A stretch of 64,000 bases of DNA from Wyeomyia smithii (Eukaryota > Arthropoda > Insecta > Diptera > Culicidae): the NCBI RefSeq assembly GCF_029784165.1, contig NC_073694.1, positions 48,641,674 through 48,705,673 of the forward strand. Direction: 5' to 3'. Made by a program: the position numbers and the translations under genes. Below the pieces are notes generated by a model. It was not told the origin of the DNA. It did not search any database and worked only from the letters and a program-made list of their open reading frames with translations. Below are positions 31,171-42,455 of this stretch, one piece after another (the stretch's first letter is position 1; each line of letters begins with the position of its first letter).

Positions 31171-32058
31171 TATCTTTCGGAACAGCGGATGATTAGCCAC
31201 GTGGTGCATCTCCGCCTCGCTGTTGGTCCCCACTGGACCGCCTTCGTCGTCGCTGCTCATCAGTCCATTCATATTCCGTTTCCCCCAGCAGTTTCTGGCG
31301 AAGTGTCCCCTCTTACCGCAGTTGTAGCAGGTTAGGTCTTTCTTGTCACGATTTTTTGTCTTTCTCTTGGATTGTGACCACGCCGCCGGGCTTCTATGCT
31401 GGCTGCGCTTGCCGTCTTCCTGGCCACCTGTTTTCGAACGGCTGCGTCGCGAGTACTGTCCAGCGTTGATCCGATTGGCGTATTCTTGTTTGCTTTTCAT
31501 CTTCATCATGTCCGCTTCGATCTGCTCCAGATTTTCTGCTACCGTCACTGCCTTCTCAAACGTGGTGTCGTCTGAACTGTTCAACAGGTCCCCTTGGATT
31601 TTGGCGTTCGAAAGCCCTGCTATGAACTTGTCTCTCAGCGCTTTATCGAGAAACTCACCGAACTCACAATGTTTTGAGAGTGCCTGTATCTCAACCGCAA
31701 AATCTGCTACCTTTTCAAACTCATTCTGGGTTCGCTTGAAAAATTCCACCGATTGGGCTATGCGGTTCTTTTTGGGACTGAAGCATGACTTCAACTTTTC
31801 AATCACCTCTTCGTATGTGACCTCCTTGTGCGTTTTGGGATATAGAAGCTGCTGTAGTTTCTTCATCGCTGGCAACCCGATGTAGTGTACGATTAGCTTT
31901 TGTTTGAATGTATTATCCTTGATATCGTTCAACTCAAAGAAGTTCTCCGCTCTTTCGAAATAATCGTCGAAGTCCGCACTTGGTATAAAGTTCTCCAGTG
32001 TCCCGATCAGCTTTACGGCTTGTGAAGAACTTTCTCCATCTTCTTTTTTGGTCGTCAT
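31168..32058 (-). CDS. Gag of the Ty3/gypsy element
   Basis: An intact 296 aa frame with an acidic N-terminal half and a retrotransposon Gag core (LENFIPSADFDDYFERAENF, LLYPKTHKEVTYEEVIEKL, then AQSVEFFKRTQNEFEKVADF). A basic linker follows, and one CCHC zinc knuckle, CYNCGKRGHFARNC (about 31272-31330), near the C-terminus. Gag forms the particle that packages the element RNA. The start is the first ATG downstream of the 5' LTR at 32177-32424. The frame is whole, unlike pol. Confidence 0.85.
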   Translation of the reverse strand: MTTKKEDGESSSQAVKLIGTLENFIPSADFDDYFERAENFFELNDIKDNTFKQKLIVHYIGLPAMKKLQQLLYPKTHKEVTYEEVIEKLKSCFSPKKNRIAQSVEFFKRTQNEFEKVADFAVEIQALSKHCEFGEFLDKALRDKFIAGLSNAKIQGDLLNSSDDTTFEKAVTVAENLEQIEADMMKMKSKQEYANRINAGQYSRRSRSKTGGQEDGKRSQHRSPAAWSQSKRKTKNRDKKDLTCYNCGKRGHFARNCWGKRNMNGLMSSDDEGGPVGTNSEAEMHHVANHPLFRKI

Positions 32059-32176
32059 TTTAATCTATTAAGCGACCGCTGATTCCAGCTATGTTCACAA
32101 CGACGTGCTTTATTGAAACTTCGATACGATGTAACGCGCTTCCTGCAGCTTCTGCTGCTTTTTTTCTCGTCGCCAA

Positions 32177-32424
32177 TGATAATTTCTTCTTACTCGTATT
32201 CAAACAACTTATTTTCTTATTTCATTTGATAACTTTATTTAGTAACGCCCAATCAGGAAAAGAGGCTGAGCCTCTCACCACTCTCTCTTTTATACCATAC
32301 AACCGGAAATACACTGATTATCAATATAATTACAATATCTCAAGATAGTATAATCTATCTAGAACTCAAGGCTTACGATCTAATCTAGATAAGAAAACGA
32401 GGGAGTTAAACAATCTTTTTAACA
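32177..32424 (-). repeat. LTR (5' LTR in element orientation)
   Basis: 248 bp LTR beginning TGATAATTTCTTCTTACTCG and ending CAATCTTTTTAACA. The lower LTR copy has the same length. TAAGT follows at 32425-32429. Confidence 0.9.
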
Positions 32425-32440
32425 TAAGTGGAAAGCAGTT

Positions 32441-33464
32441 TCAATTCAAGTTGCGGATATTTTTCGTAGGATACGCGAGTTCTCTAAATTTTCTCTTAAC
32501 ACTACTCATAAACTTTTGCACAGTGTGTTCTCCGACCATTTTTACCACTTTGGGCCAGTCTTTTTTAAAATTTTCAACATTGTCCGATGGTTTGACATAT
32601 TTCCTCAGCCTTGCCCTGGTCAAAGCCCAAAAAGTTTCAATAGGGCGCATTTCAGGGCAGTTTGGAGGATTCATCTCCTTTGGGACACATGTGACATTAT
32701 TTGTTTTATACCACCCTAGTGCATCCTTAGAGTAATGGCAGGAAGCGAGACCGGGCCAAAAGATTGGAGGATTGTTATGCTACTTAACCATGGGTAACAA
32801 CCTTTTCTGCAAACACTCTTTCACGTAAATTTTACCATTCATTATGTCATTCGCAATGAATGGACGAGATATTTTCCCACATTCACAAATGGCCTGCCAA
32901 ACCATTACCTTCTTGCCGAATTTTTCGGTGTAAATGGCTTTCACTGGTCCAGGGACATCCTTTCCCGGGCGGTCCTGGCAGAGTCTTATAGCCCAGTTTT
33001 ATGTGGGTTTCGTCATCCATGATAACACACCCCATTTTTTTGGTCAGAAGTTTGTCATAAAGCTTCCGAGCTCTCGGTTTCACAGATTCAGCTTGTTTTG
33101 GATTTCGCTTTGGCTGCTTCTGCTTCCGACGGGTCTGCAGACCCATTCTTCCTTTGGCACGCATAACGTTACTCGCCGAGGTTCCAAGCTTTCTCGCCAC
33201 ATCTCGTACTGATACTGAAGGATGCCGCTTGTAGTATTCCTTAACCTTTTTGTCCATTGTGGGATCAACAGGCCTGGGTTTTCTACCACGTCTTGGGGCA
33301 TCAGTAAATGTGCACTCTTCACAATACTTCCGCAATGCGGTTTGAACTGCTCCGACACTTATACCTTCTTCTCTGGCTAATTTTCTTATAGAAAGACCAC
33401 TCACGGTGCCCCATTTGTGCACAATTCGCTTTTTTTGCTCGGGAGAAAGGCCACGCATTTTCAA
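32441..33464 (-). pseudogene. ITmD37E-type transposase with lost catalytic Asp
   Basis: The ATG at 33464 opens a 193 aa frame with two helix-turn-helix units (KRIVHKWGTVSGLSIRKLAR and HPSVSVRDVARKLGTSASNV) and a basic linker. The first catalytic Asp is in GCVIMDDETHIKLGY (about 33020-33065). After a frameshift near 32890, the frame continues through FWPGLASCHYSKDALGWY (about 32715-32770) and NPPNCPEMRPIETFWALTRA (about 32620-32680), ending at 32441. The spacing between the second acidic position and the final Glu is 37 residues, the ITmD37E signature. The second position is Gly instead of Asp (WPGLAS for WPDLAS), so the enzyme would be dead even without the frameshift. Confidence 0.85.
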
Positions 33465-33539
33465 AATTTCGCACTAAATGTTAGAAAAAATGACAGCATC
33501 TGTTTCTTTTGGATGTAAACAACAGGACGCAGCAGACGT

Positions 33540-34880
33540 TTGGTTGAATACTGCACGTTATTTGAAATGAAGGAAGACCTAACGACGAGAAGGAAAGGTT
33601 TACGATAGCTGCCCGCGACGAGACGGGAAAGTCGTCATTGGGGACATAAATGCTCAGGTAGGACGGGATGATATGTACATTATCGGGCAAGATAGCCTGC
33701 ACGCCGTGTCTAATGATAACGGCTACCGGTGTGTAAACTTTGCAGCCTCCTGGAGCTCACCCGACCAACAGACAGAGAATCAAATTGACCACGTTTTAAT
33801 CAACGGCAGGTTCTTTTCCGGAATCATCAAAGTTCGCACCTACCGCAGTTCGAATATAGATTCGGATTACTACCTAATAGCAGTGTGCATGCGTTCATAA
33901 TTTTCGACGACATATAACAACCCACCGAAGTCGAACTTTGCGACCAAGTATCGAGCAACTACGGGCACCGGGTTTGCACCGTATTCCTGTGCACAGGAGC
34001 TGGAGGCAGCGTTACCCACGGAAGAGCAGCTTGACGCAGCTACTCTTGAAGATGGCTGGAGGAGCATCCGATCCGCCATAGGTAGCACTGCTGTAGCGCT
34101 ACTAAACAAGGGCTCCGATATACAGAAATGGTTTTACGGCGAATGCAAATAATTAGTAGAGGAGAAGACGTTGCACGGGCGAGAATGCTGCAACACCGTG
34201 TCACCGTACGAGAGCGAACGTGGAACGAAACCGATGAGCACGGAACAGCCAAAACTTGGTCCTCCGAAGGAAGAAACCTCAAGCTTACGACACTCAGAAG
34301 TTCTACGAGAAACTGTTTAGCTACCGTAAAGGCTACGTGCCGCAAGACGATATGTGCAGGCGCTTGGACATCAAACTCTCTACGGACATGTGTGAGGTGA
34401 TCGAAAGGTGAAAGCAGCACTTCGTGGAGTATCTGAACGGCGATGCCGTAATGCGCGAGGACGGTATGACAATTGATCTTGGTGCACGAGCAGAAGACAA
34501 CAGGATTCCAACCCCCGATCTCCTGGAGGTGGAAGAGGAGATTGACTGAAGAACGCCACCTACAAGGTACTCTCCAAATACTCTGTCGTCGACCATTACC
34601 ATATGCTAAGTAGTTCGTGGGGCACAACCAGGCGGTATTCATGAGGGCCAGTTCGTTGGGGTACGAATCTTTGTGAAGATCGCGGATACGTATATCGGAC
34701 TAAAGGCTGAAGCCAAAGATATTGAACTGGTCATCAATGCATCGAAAACGAACTATTTGAAAGGAAAGGGTTCACGAGAAGACAGTGCTTACCTCACACC
34801 TCGAGTTCAAGTTGGTGGTGATGAAGTCGAGGTGGTCGACAAGTTCGCCACTCCGTAGAGAGCACTCCGGGTTGGGATCC
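33540..34880 (+). pseudogene. RTE-like non-LTR retrotransposon relic
   Basis: The endonuclease C-terminal half reads GKVVIGDINAQVGRDD (about 33620-33670), then FAASWSSPDQQTENQIDHVL (about 33740-33800) and RTYRSSNIDSDYYLIAV. The endonuclease-RT linker follows (CAQELEAALPTEEQLDAATL, EDGWRSIRSAIGSTAVALLN, about 33990-34110). Late RT sequence is seen at 34670-34860 (YIGLKAEAKDIELVINASKT, VQVGGDEVEVVDKFATP). The catalytic centre is missing, and frames shift repeatedly. It resembles the RTE clade, which includes JAM1 of Aedes. Confidence 0.75.
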
Positions 34881-36640
34881 GGGCATAGTGTCTTTAATGG
34901 ACTGCATCACTGTGAACTAGTTTTTCGTTGAATCCTCCACTCTCCGAGGGTCGCATGCGTTCACTGTGTCTTACTTGACTTGCCCCAGGAGCTCTTCTCG
35001 TATGACTCGTCTACTATGCCTTTTACATCCGCCCTCGACCTCAACACGTCGATATTTCCACTCCACTCCAATCAAGGATGGTAGTTTCGAACAAACAGCA
35101 GGGTCCTCTCACATGGTATACCAGTGTGATCCCTGTGTCACTCCTGATTGCCGTACGGAGATGTAATCAATCCCATTTGGTAGCACATTGGGTTTGTTTT
35201 TGTCTGGACTCATCACTGCGACCAGAGATTAGATCTATTGTGATACATATTATTGGCAGTATCACTATTGAAGTAAGTGATCATTCATATCCGTGCTTGT
35301 GTGTATGTTTTTTTACCTTCCCGTTCTAAGCTTTTTGCTCTACTATACCGAGCCACTGTCTATCCTAACGTTATCGCCTAATTACTATTCTCTGGAGAGA
35401 ACTTTTCTACGTTACTTACATTAGTTTTTATTATATTAGGGACTTATTTTTGTTAGAAGGAGAGTCAACAGGGGTACTGTAGAATTCAGATTGAAGGAAG
35501 GGTACGTGGTGGGGAGCCTGAGAACGAACCCATGCTACATGCTAAAGTTCTTTGACATTTGAATGGCCTGATTCTACTCAGATTCGAATCAACAATCACC
35601 CGCTTATCAAAGCGGACTCTGTAATCTTGCGGTTAGGGAGCTCCCTTTGGGTCTTTTTACTACGTTGCCTATATTTTGAACACTATTTCTTGAAAACTCG
35701 GCGTGGTAACCAAGTTTTTCCCACCGCGTTGTGCCATGTTCATCTTCGCTGGTATTTTAATGTTAGCATACCAAATATTTAGTGAAAAAGAATTTATCTG
35801 TCGCCATGATGTTTTGTGCATGAATATTCACATCAATCCACAGAGTCGATCTATCAAAAATAGGGCTCCTATACGCTTCAGTTTTGCAACCCGTTTTCAA
35901 ATCTCCTTATCTCCTACCCGAACGACTCTTTCCACAATGCACAATGGTCCAGAAACCGAATTTAGGGGGAAATTTGGGTCTAGAGCTCTATAGCAACATT
36001 TTAGAGAAAACCTTTCTTCTACAAAGTTGTTACATATGATAAAGCGCTCATTGAAAAATTATCAAAAATTAGGGTGACCAACATTTTCGATGCAATCAAG
36101 TATCTAACTTTTTTGTTTTTGTAGATAGAAGAAAAATTTGTTCTACAATGTTATAGCTCCATTAATTTTAAGTAACTTTGTATAAAAAAGTTTTTCTCTA
36201 TCTTTGAAAACAACCGATTTATATTGAAAAAACATATTTTACGCTCTCACTTTTTTATTTCAAGTTTCATCTCAAAACTGTTTTCGGATGACTTTTAGAG
36301 CTTTTTAAGAAAAACAATTTGCAACGCTGACGTCGTAAATATCTCAATCGTAAATATCTCTTCATCTAAATTTGGTTTCTGGACCATTGTGCAATGTAGG
36401 GAATGTAGATTCCTCTATCGAAGATAACGGCGAGTGGGGCACTTAACAATTCGGCGCATTTTATTAGAATCAGAAACAGGCCAACAATGCTTGAGAGTCT
36501 CATTTTGTTGATTGCCGTCAAGATATGGGGTGGCGTCGTCATTGATTGTCATGCGATCACGATAGTTTTTTATGTAATTTATCTGATTCATGTCAAGTAC
36601 GGTAAATTCATGAAGAAGGCAGCAACTTGTTTGAGAAAAG
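34881..36640. other. No gene seen; AT-rich repeats
   Basis: Only short unsupported frames occur. Sequence from about 35940 to 36400 (GAAGAAAAATTTGTTCTACA, TTGTAAATATCTC-like) resembles the low-complexity dispersed repeats also present near 37600, 38800 and 51300. Confidence 0.4.
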
Positions 36641-36968
36641 CTAGAATACAGGGTGTTCAATAAGTTCGAATACAACCTTTCATCGTTGTGTAGGTGCGCA
36701 CCATGAGCATCCTGGTTATTGGTATTGGTGTCAGCTTTAGCCTCATATATAGGCTAACCGATCGATTTGTTGTATGTTCACTGCGCACGATGGAAGTACC
36801 ATGACTTCGTAGTAAAATTATTCGCGACACGCAGCACACTGTTTCCAAAGCTGCAAAAACGTGATCGAGGTTATTTTGGCCAAAAACATTGATTTTAGAG
36901 CCGTAACGTCTCCAGCAAAGTTGTGCCATTAGTTTTTTTTCGAATTTTACTTTTCTCATTTTGGAATA

Positions 36969-37591
36969 CACCGGGGTCTTTTTTAACGCGGTTGGTTGTA
37001 CCGCGTTGTAAAAATCCGCGTATAAAAAAACCGCGTAATTTGAAAAAATCGCGTAAAAAACTCCAATCAATAAAAAGATTCGATTTTAAATAATAGCACG
37101 CGAGTAAATATAAACTTGAAAAATGATATCAAAACACACAAAAGAAGTTCATAGTGTTTTCAAAATGAAAATTCATTGAAGAACAAGAAAATAACTTTTT
37201 TATAATGATTTTGCCATATTTTAAAGCTTTTGTTCCTTATTCGCAAGTTAATCGCAACGACCATGACTCGTATCGTTATACAATTATTAATTTATTTATA
37301 TTCCATTTTCCCGAATCAACTAAAACTGCCTATTATTTTATAAAAAAAACAGCAAATATATTAAAAATATGCATTATTTAGATTGATAAAACAGACAATC
37401 TTATTGTCATGAACCATACGATTGATTTTTCACTTTGTTAGATTTACTTATACTAAACTTATTTGATACCGCGTGAAAATAATCTTCCAAATCGCATAAA
37501 AATAATCCACGTTATTGTAAAAAATCGCGTAAAAAAGCCGCGTATAAAAAAAAACGCATAAATATAACCCGCGTAAAAAAAGACCCCAGTG
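36969..37591. mobile_element. 623 bp MITE-like element rich in CGCGTAAAAA
   Basis: The ends CACCGGGGTCTTTTTT (36969) and AAAAAAAGACCCCAGTG (to 37591) are inverted repeats, flanked by TA on both sides. Both subterminal regions carry many copies of CCGCGTAAAAAA or its complement. No transposase is encoded. Confidence 0.7.
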
Positions 37592-38960
37592 TATAAAAAT
37601 CCACTTTATTCAGCAAAGTTGTAGCAAATTTTTAAAGACAGAACTTTGTTGAAGACATCATACTTCTTCCATCTATTTAAATGGACTTTTCCATAGATTA
37701 CTACTAAAAATCTTTACCTTTTTCTGGTTAATTTGGTTTAACTTTTTCTGGTGATTTTCTACAAATTTTGAATGTTCTACAAAATTGTTTGCCACAATGA
37801 AACAAACAATATCTTCGGAGTTCATTCTTATCTCACATATATTATTACATATTCCATGCGCTATTTTACACTAATTACTCTTAACTCAAGAAATAAATAT
37901 TTTGCAGTCGTAGTGTCTTCAGTAAAGTTGTTCTATTATTTATTCTCTATTCTGAAGAACTTAGAATTTGGTGTTTAATCTACCTTAAAGTGAGAAATGA
38001 GTTTGATTTTTCTTATTTTTGCCTATAAAAATCCACTTTGATGGGTAAACAACTTTATCGAAGACACTATACCTGTATAATCTAATTTAAATGAACTATT
38101 GTTAAGATTTCTCTAGAATGCCCCTTAAAATACCTTTTTAATATAACTTTTTATAGTGGTTTTCTAATTTTTTTCAATGCTCTATAATGTTGTTAACTAT
38201 AATTTAACACACAAGTTCGCCGAAGGAAGTTAATTTTTTTTCATAATTCGTCTATTTGACAAGGCACAAAAACAATTTAATGTTTAACGGCGCCAATTTT
38301 ATCTGATGACTTAAAATCTTAAAGCAAATTTTTTATCCTCGCTGCCGACTACGAGCTGAAATTAAGTCTATCTTAAAACTGAAAGTTAATTTTCATCTCT
38401 CAAGTTTATTTAGTTATTAAAGATTTGTATTTAAATAATGCAATTATTTATTTATAAATATCTGCGCAGGAGACAGCGAGAGACAAATGCCTATATCTGT
38501 ATTAAATGATGTTTTACTCATAATTAAATATAGAAATGATTTATTCTGCAGTTATTTTCTGATTTTGAAGATATCTGTAGGTAAATTAGTGCATTGTTTC
38601 AATAAAAATCGTTAATAACCAATGAAATATGAGAGATAATTGAAATTGTTTGTTTTGTGATAGTAAACAACAATGTAGAACATTGAAAAATTGTAGAAAA
38701 TCACTATTAAATGTTATATTGCAAAAATAGTTTTTTAGTGGCTATCTGTAGAAGACTTCACAAAAGTCCATTTAAAAAGGCAGATAGAAGTATGGTGTCT
38801 TTGACAAAGTTGTTTCTTTTGAAATGTGCAACAACTTCACCGAACAAAGTGAATTTTTATATGCAAAAATGAGAAAAGTAAAATTCGTTTCTCACTGTTA
38901 ACTGGATTAATCACAAAATTGCAACTTCTATAAAATGGAGAATAAATAATGGATCAGTTT
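37592..38960. repeat. Fold-back (inverted) repeat region
   Basis: The segment at about 37592-37710 (TATAAAAATCCACTTTATTC, ATCATACTTCTTCCATCTAT, TTAAATGGACTTTTCC) matches the reverse complement of about 38745-38870 at clearly above-chance similarity. A further direct copy (CTATAAAAATCCACTTTGAT) begins near 38023. The region could fold into a long imperfect hairpin. No protein is encoded. Confidence 0.55.
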
Positions 38961-38990
38961 TCCTGAAAAAAAATCAAAAATCTATTTTTG

Positions 38991-41911
38991 AAGTAGAATA
39001 CTTCTCTCAGGAAGTTCGGCTGCATAGGGATGTGAAGTGAAAATCTAAAACCGAAAAAAGGGAAAAATATGTCCAATTTCAAATGCTAATAAATCGGTTA
39101 GTATTCGATGGATTTCCTTCGTTCTTGCAGCAATAGATTGGAAAATCTTCTAAGATTCTTCCCAAAATAAGAAAATTGTAATTTTATTATTCACACTATT
39201 GTACTATTGAAAATAGTCAAGCCTTGTCAAAACGAAAAATTCGACCTCTGATTGGTCGTTATATGCTTGCTTCCCAAGCACGGTCGACAGGATCATATAC
39301 CTTGCAATTGAAAACATGTTATTTGGCCTATATAAGAGCCTGTTTCAGCCGGAGCCGCTCATAATAGTTATAGACAGCGACAACAGCAGTCGTCCTTCCT
39401 TAGCAGCAGCACTAGCCCTGTGGTTGGTCACCACGTCTCAGGAGCAGCGCGGTTTTTCTCAGCGTGTGTCGCCAGTCAGCCATTATTCCCCCCGTGTTGG
39501 GGCAGCATGAAGATTGCCATCAGGAAATCCAATTTTGAACATCAAAATGCTTTTTTCAAGACAAATAAACAAGTCATTGAAAGTTAATAATTTTTGTCAA
39601 CGCAAACAAGCATTCTGTGTTGCATCCTAGCAATTTAAATTTGTCGCACCCGTCTAATTTACTGAATGTGAAATAGCTTCCACAGTGCATGTTGTCCGTG
39701 TATCTTAATTCCCCAATGTTAGGGCAGCTCAAAGGTTGTAATTAGCAACCGATTTTGAACCACAACATGCTTTTTTCAAGGCAAATAAATAAATAATTGA
39801 AGGTTAATAATTTTCTGGCATCAACACAAGCAGACATTCTGTGCGGGATGCAATCAAATTCTGTTGTAGTTGTCTAATTTTTACTTTATTTAGTAAACCC
39901 CTCACTGTAGGGGCAGTGCAAAGGCTGCAATCAGCATAACCGACATTGAATAATAAACTGCCCTGTTAGAACGCATTCACAAAGACAATTAGTTCGACTT
40001 TGCAGAGCTAATATGAAGTCGATTCAATCAATCAGCATAAACAGAATTTCGTCGTCTCCCAGCTGCCAAGTTGCAACATGATGTAACACGCAACAGCGAG
40101 CAAACGAAATCGCTTGATGTTACAAACCGCAATAAGATACGGGTTAAAACCGTTGCGTGTGTGAGAGCACCATCGGTGTTTATTCGCTGGATACAAAAAT
40201 CAAATGCGAATTGTGGAATAATTCGTCTAAAGAACATAAGGATATGGTAATCCTGAACTGAAAGGCGTGGCCTATTACGTAGCACCCTTCGGCTATAAAA
40301 GAGTGTTTCTGGGAAAACTTGCTACATTCATTAGTCGGAAGGTGAACTGGATGGACCGTCCACAACGTTGACAGCAGTAACAGCAGATATCGGCACTCAG
40401 CAGTAACATACCATAGCAGCCGGTTGCGCCTGTGGTTGCCTTCAAATTAAACAAATCACTTGCCCAGTGGTTGGTCATCACGTCTCAGGAGCAGCGCGGA
40501 TCTTCTCAGCGTGTGTCGCCAGACTGCCATTATTCCCCCCGTGTTGGGGCAGCATGAAGATTGCCATCAGGAAATCCAATTTTGAACATCAAAATGCTTT
40601 TTTCAAGGCAAATAAACAAGTCATTGAAAGTTAATAATTTTTGTCAACGCAAGCAAGCATTCTGTGTTGCATCCTAGCAATTTAAATTTGTCGCACCCGT
40701 CGAATTTACTGAATGTGAAATAGCTTCCACAGTGCATGTTGTCCGTGTATCTTAATTCCCGCAATGTTATGGCAGCTCTAAAGTTGTAATCAGCAACCGA
40801 TTTTGAACCGCAAAATGCTTTTGAAGTAGAATACTTCTCTCAGGAAGTTCGGTTACATAGGGATGTGAAATGAAAATCTAAAATCTAAATATGTTCAATT
40901 TCAAATGCTAATAAATCGGTTAGTATTCGATGGATTTTCTTCGTTCTTGCAGCAATAAATTGGAAAATCTTCTAAGATTCTTCCCAAAAGCAGATAATTG
41001 TAATTTTATTATTCACACTATTGTACTATTGAAAATAGTCAAGCCTTGTTAAAACAAAAAAATCGACCTCTAAATGGTAGTTATATGATTGCTTCTCAAG
41101 CACGGTCGACAGAATCATATACCTTGCAATTGAAAACATGCTATTTGGCCTATATAAGAGCCTGGTTCAGCCGGAGTCGCTCATAATAGTTCTAGACAGC
41201 GACAACAGCAGTCGTCCTTCCTTAGCAGCAGCACTAGCCCTGTGGTTGGTCACCACGTCTTAGGAGCAGCGCGGTTCTTCTCAGCGTGTGTCGCCAGACT
41301 GCCATTACTCCCCCCGTGTTGGGGCAGCATGAAGATTGCATTGAATTGAATTTTTGACAACGCAAGCAAGCGTTCTGTGTTGGAATCCTAGCAATTTAAG
41401 TCTGTCGCACCCGTCTAATTTACTGAATGTGAAATAGCTTCCACAGTGCATGTTGTCCGTGTATCTTAATTCCCCCAATGTTAGGGCAGCTCAAAGGTTG
41501 TAATTAGCAACCGATTTTGAACCGCAACATGCTTTTTTCAAGGCAAATAAAGAAAAATTGAAGGTTAATAATTTTCTGGCATCAACACAAGCAGACATTC
41601 TGTGCGGGATGCAATCAAATTCTGTTGCAGTTGTAAAATTTTTACGTTATCGAGTTAACCCCCCACTGTAAGGGCAGCGCAAAGGCTGTGATCAGCATAA
41701 CCGACATTGAATAACAAACTGCCCTGTTAGAACGCCCTCACAAAAGCAGTTAGTTCGACTATGCAGAACTAATATGAAGTCGATTCAATCAATCAGCATG
41801 AACAGAATTTCGTCGTCTCCCAGCTGCTAAGTTGCAACATGATGCAACACGCAATCGCTTGATGTTATAAGCCGCAATACGGTTAGGGGTTAAATAAAGT
41901 ATTCTACTTCA
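38991..41911 (+). repeat. Duplicated promoter-hairpin-polyA units
   Basis: GAAGTAGAATACTT (about 38991-39004) and AAGTATTCTACTTC (about 41898-41911) are perfect inverted ends. Inside, a block of about 1.8 kb is duplicated in tandem (38991 onward and about 40823 onward), with a partial third copy from about 40450. Each main copy has a CCAAT-like GATTGGTCG or related sequence, a TATA box (TATATAAG at 39329-39336 and about 41151-41158) and a conserved downstream stretch (GACAGCGACAACAGCAGTCG). Units of about 190-210 bp follow, starting with a CCCC-loop-GGGGCAG hairpin and containing CAAATAAA/AATAAA signals. A different TATA box (TATAAAA, 40294-40300) lies between copies. No convincing protein is encoded. 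It could be a non-coding transcript family or an unusual LTR-like repeat. Confidence 0.55.
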
Positions 41912-42045
41912 ACCTTGCGGTCGTGGCTTTGCACACAACCCTCCTGTGATTTTTTTAAGTCAAAATAATTTCGATCACGTTTTGCAGTTTTGGAAACACT
42001 GTGCGCAGGTCAGGATTGTTTTCTGATAGGAAACTCATTGTCTTG

Positions 42046-42204
42046 GGGGCCATCCACATACCACGTGGACAGATTTTGACCCCCCCCCCTCCTCCTCCGT
42101 GGTCAACTGCCCATAAAAATTTTAAAATATTTGTATGGACAGTGGACATCAGCCAACCGCCCCCTCCCCCCCAAACTGTTATGTGGATGTATGTTGATGA
42201 CCCC
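42046..42204. mobile_element. 159 bp MITE with 3 bp target duplication
   Basis: The left end GGGGCCATCCACATACCACG and the right end (reverse complement GGGGTCATCAACATACATCC) are imperfect terminal inverted repeats. TTG flanks both sides (42043-42045 and 42205-42207). The interior holds C-tracts around 42080 and 42160. A 3 bp duplication fits PIF/Harbinger-type elements. Confidence 0.55.
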
Positions 42205-42229
42205 TTGCAATAGCCGCACTATGAACGGC

Positions 42230-42455
42230 TGTGAGCGCTGACGATTACCAGCATCACCTCGCCTCATATAAACATCCTGCGGTTCCAGAGCGCCGTATCA
42301 GTGATGGCTTGGGGGGCGTACCTGGGCGTGGGAACCTCCCACTAGTGTTTATCAAGAGAAACGTAATAATCAACGCCGTGTACTATAAGACCGAGGTTTT
42401 AGAGAAAGTGTGTTTGGGACCTCTACGGGAAGATCCTTATGTCCCCAGCTAATAT
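42230..42455 (+). pseudogene. Mariner transposase fragment
   Basis: Across two frames: SVMAWGAYLGVG-like sequence followed by LPLVFIKRNVIINAVYYKTE and VLEKVCLGPLRED (about 42340-42440). This is the segment between the first and second catalytic Asp of mariner-type transposases (compare the usual LVFIxxxVKINAxYYxxxVL). A frameshift separates the two parts, and catalytic blocks on both sides are missing. Confidence 0.6.

Larger units (their letters stand above)
27926..32424 (-). mobile_element. Complete Ty3/gypsy LTR retrotransposon (4499 bp), inactivated
   Basis: Two 248 bp LTRs (27926-28173 and 32177-32424) begin TG and end CA and differ at about a dozen positions. TAAGT flanks the element on both sides (27921-27925 and 32425-32429), a 5 bp target duplication. 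On the minus strand, gag (32058-31168) is followed by protease, RT, RNase H and integrase. Gag looks intact, but pol carries several stops and frameshifts. No envelope-like frame was seen; a short open frame follows integrase at 28384-28193. The domain order and Gag zinc knuckle fit Ty3/gypsy; the Mag group is a guess. It appears to be inserted in sequence belonging to an ITmD37E-like element. Confidence 0.9.

Noticed and set aside
31343..31885. 180-codon + strand frame opposite gag
   Set aside because: It is the antisense of the well-supported Gag frame with its zinc knuckle.
35552..35993. Overlapping + strand frames in the spacer
   Set aside because: Short, with no domain, splice context or composition change; the surrounding sequence is repeat-like.
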